From contig JARFQX010000548.1 in NCBI GenBank assembly GCA_029287555.1, positions 1-7,074 on the forward strand: a DNA stretch of 7,074 nucleotides, given 5' to 3'. The notes under the pieces were generated by a model. It did not search any database. It worked only from the letters and a program-made list of their open reading frames with translations, and had not been told where the DNA came from. This document shows, piece after piece, positions 6,010-7,074 of this stretch (position 1 is its first letter; each line of letters begins with the position of its first letter). The position numbers were made by a program, and so were the translations under genes. The stretch is from Rubripirellula sp. (GTDB taxonomy: Bacteria; Planctomycetota; Planctomycetia; Pirellulales; Pirellulaceae).

Positions 6010-7074
6010 ATGCCAGATCTGATTGCCCAAGGGTCATCGAGCAAGGATCGATGGCGACGCGAATTGCCCGATCCCACCCGAGGGATTGAGATCGTGATCG
6101 GACGCACCGAGGCGGACTGGACGGTTCCCTGGGACGGGATGATCTCGCGCAGCCATGTGCGATTGATGCCACTGACCGACGGTCGCGTGAGAGTACGGGC
6201 GATGGCCTCGGCGCGGAATCCTGTTTTCCATCATGGGGACAAGGTGTCGGAGTTTGTGCTGGTCCCGGGCGAGCATTTCGTCGTTGGAAACACAACCTTC
6301 ACCCTTGCCAATCGCCCCGGGGCCTCCGACGCGCCGGCAACGGGCGATGTGACCGAGCACGCTTATGACCACGTTGCCCTGCGGCGACGGCGATTTCGCG
6401 ACGCGGGTTCGCGAATCGAGATGCTTAGCCACCTGCCCGATCTGATACTTGGCAGCGGCAGCGACGAGGAATTGCTCGTGCGGGTCGCCAGCGTGCTTCT
6501 GCAAGCGACTCCCTCGGCATCGGCCGTCGCCATTGCAGCGGTCTCGCCGTCGGGCCCATCCTCGGATCAGCTGAAGCTGGCTCGCCAGGATGCAAGGGAG
6601 ATTCAAATCCTGCATTACGATTCACGGGTTCCCGGACGTGAAGGACCACCGGTAAGCGCCCGCCTGGTTCGTACCGCGACGGAGCGGCGCGCGAGCATGC
6701 TGCACCTTTGGGCGGCGGGCCGAGGCGATACCAGTGCGTACACGGCAAGCGAGGACGTGGATTGGGCGTTCTGTGTTCCGCTCCGAAGTGAGGCATGTCC
6801 GGGATGGGCCTTGTACGTCACCGGCCAACTGGTGCCCAACCACGCTGCGGATTTGGGTAAGTCACTTCAAGCGGCGCCGGGTGATCTTGAGGATGATGTT
6901 AAGTTCGCCGAACTGGTGGGAACGACAATCGCAAATCTTCGGCAAACACTTCGTTTGGAACGAAGGCAATCCGAAATGAGGCATTTCTTTGCCCCGATCG
7001 TTATGGAGGCCCTCGCCGGACGCGACCCCGAGGAGGTGTTGACGCCCCGTGAGGCGGATCTCTCGGTGATGTTC
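6010..7074 (+). CDS. FHA-GAF-class III adenylate/guanylate cyclase, 3' end cut by window
   Basis: An open frame of 355 codons without a stop, running off the right edge. Residues about 25-100 form an FHA phosphothreonine-binding domain: GR at 31-32, SRSH at 46-49, ARNPVF at 68-73 (N70) and FVVG at 90-93, covering the usual Arg, Ser, His and Asn positions. A basic linker with RRRRF (125-129) leads to a region from about 140 to 315 that reads like a GAF domain (ELLVRVASVLL, then VAIAAV, AFCVPL and GWALYV strands). A helix (about 296-324) then enters MRHFFAPIVMEALAG (323-337) and READLSVMF (347-355), the standard lead-in and first beta strand of a class III nucleotide cyclase; the metal-binding aspartates would lie just beyond the edge. 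The product would make cAMP or cGMP, gated by phospho-protein binding and a GAF ligand. The cyclase assignment rests on this short lead-in, so it is less certain than the FHA domain. Confidence 0.85.
   Translation, partial: MPDLIAQGSSSKDRWRRELPDPTRGIEIVIGRTEADWTVPWDGMISRSHVRLMPLTDGRVRVRAMASARNPVFHHGDKVSEFVLVPGEHFVVGNTTFTLANRPGASDAPATGDVTEHAYDHVALRRRRFRDAGSRIEMLSHLPDLILGSGSDEELLVRVASVLLQATPSASAVAIAAVSPSGPSSDQLKLARQDAREIQILHYDSRVPGREGPPVSARLVRTATERRASMLHLWAAGRGDTSAYTASEDVDWAFCVPLRSEACPGWALYVTGQLVPNHAADLGKSLQAAPGDLEDDVKFAELVGTTIANLRQTLRLERRQSEMRHFFAPIVMEALAGRDPEEVLTPREADLSVMF

Noticed and set aside
6034..6615. 193-codon open frame on the - strand
   Set aside because: Antisense to the FHA and GAF parts of the cyclase gene, whose frame has motif support and a good ribosome binding site. 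No motif is seen in the antisense product.
1..7074. Search for mobile elements, CRISPR, tRNA/rRNA, defence or toxin-antitoxin genes
   Set aside because: No transposase or integrase motifs, direct repeats, tRNA-like cloverleafs or defence-type domains were seen by eye. All long frames are accounted for by six housekeeping or metabolic-type genes.

Overview
The window looks like an ordinary chromosomal segment of a GC-rich planctomycete, probably of the Pirellulaceae. That placement is inferred from three things: a gene whose product runs FHA, GAF, then a class III cyclase start (an order I associate with planctomycetes), weak or absent Shine-Dalgarno sequences, and loosely packed genes on alternating strands. 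No species can be named from the sequence alone. I see no mobile element, tRNA, rRNA, CRISPR array or phage gene.

Layout from left to right. Bases 1-183 (+) are the last 60 codons of a thioredoxin-fold protein cut by the window edge. Facing it, with one base between the two stop codons, is a complete GT4-type glycosyltransferase (185-1372, -). After a 121-base divergent gap comes a full-length malto-oligosyltrehalose trehalohydrolase, treZ (1494-3335, +). It converges on a membrane fatty acid desaturase (3379-4488, -). A second divergent gap leads to a HI0933/BaiN-type flavoprotein (4667-5917, +). The same strand continues, after 92 bases, into a gene for an FHA-GAF-class III nucleotide cyclase (from 6010) that is open at the right edge. 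That last reading frame has no stop in the window; I translated it by hand (355 codons, no internal stop).

Functionally the genes do not form one obvious pathway. TreZ releases trehalose from malto-oligosyltrehalose, and its usual partner treY is not visible here. The desaturase would adjust membrane lipid fluidity. The glycosyltransferase probably builds a cell-surface or exported glycan. The FHA-cyclase would link Ser/Thr phosphorylation signalling to cAMP or cGMP. A shared stress role for trehalose and desaturation is possible but only inferred. I did not find a convincing undescribed system. The items most worth checking are the FHA-GAF-cyclase architecture and the altered catalytic-region neighbourhoods of the apparently orphan TreZ.
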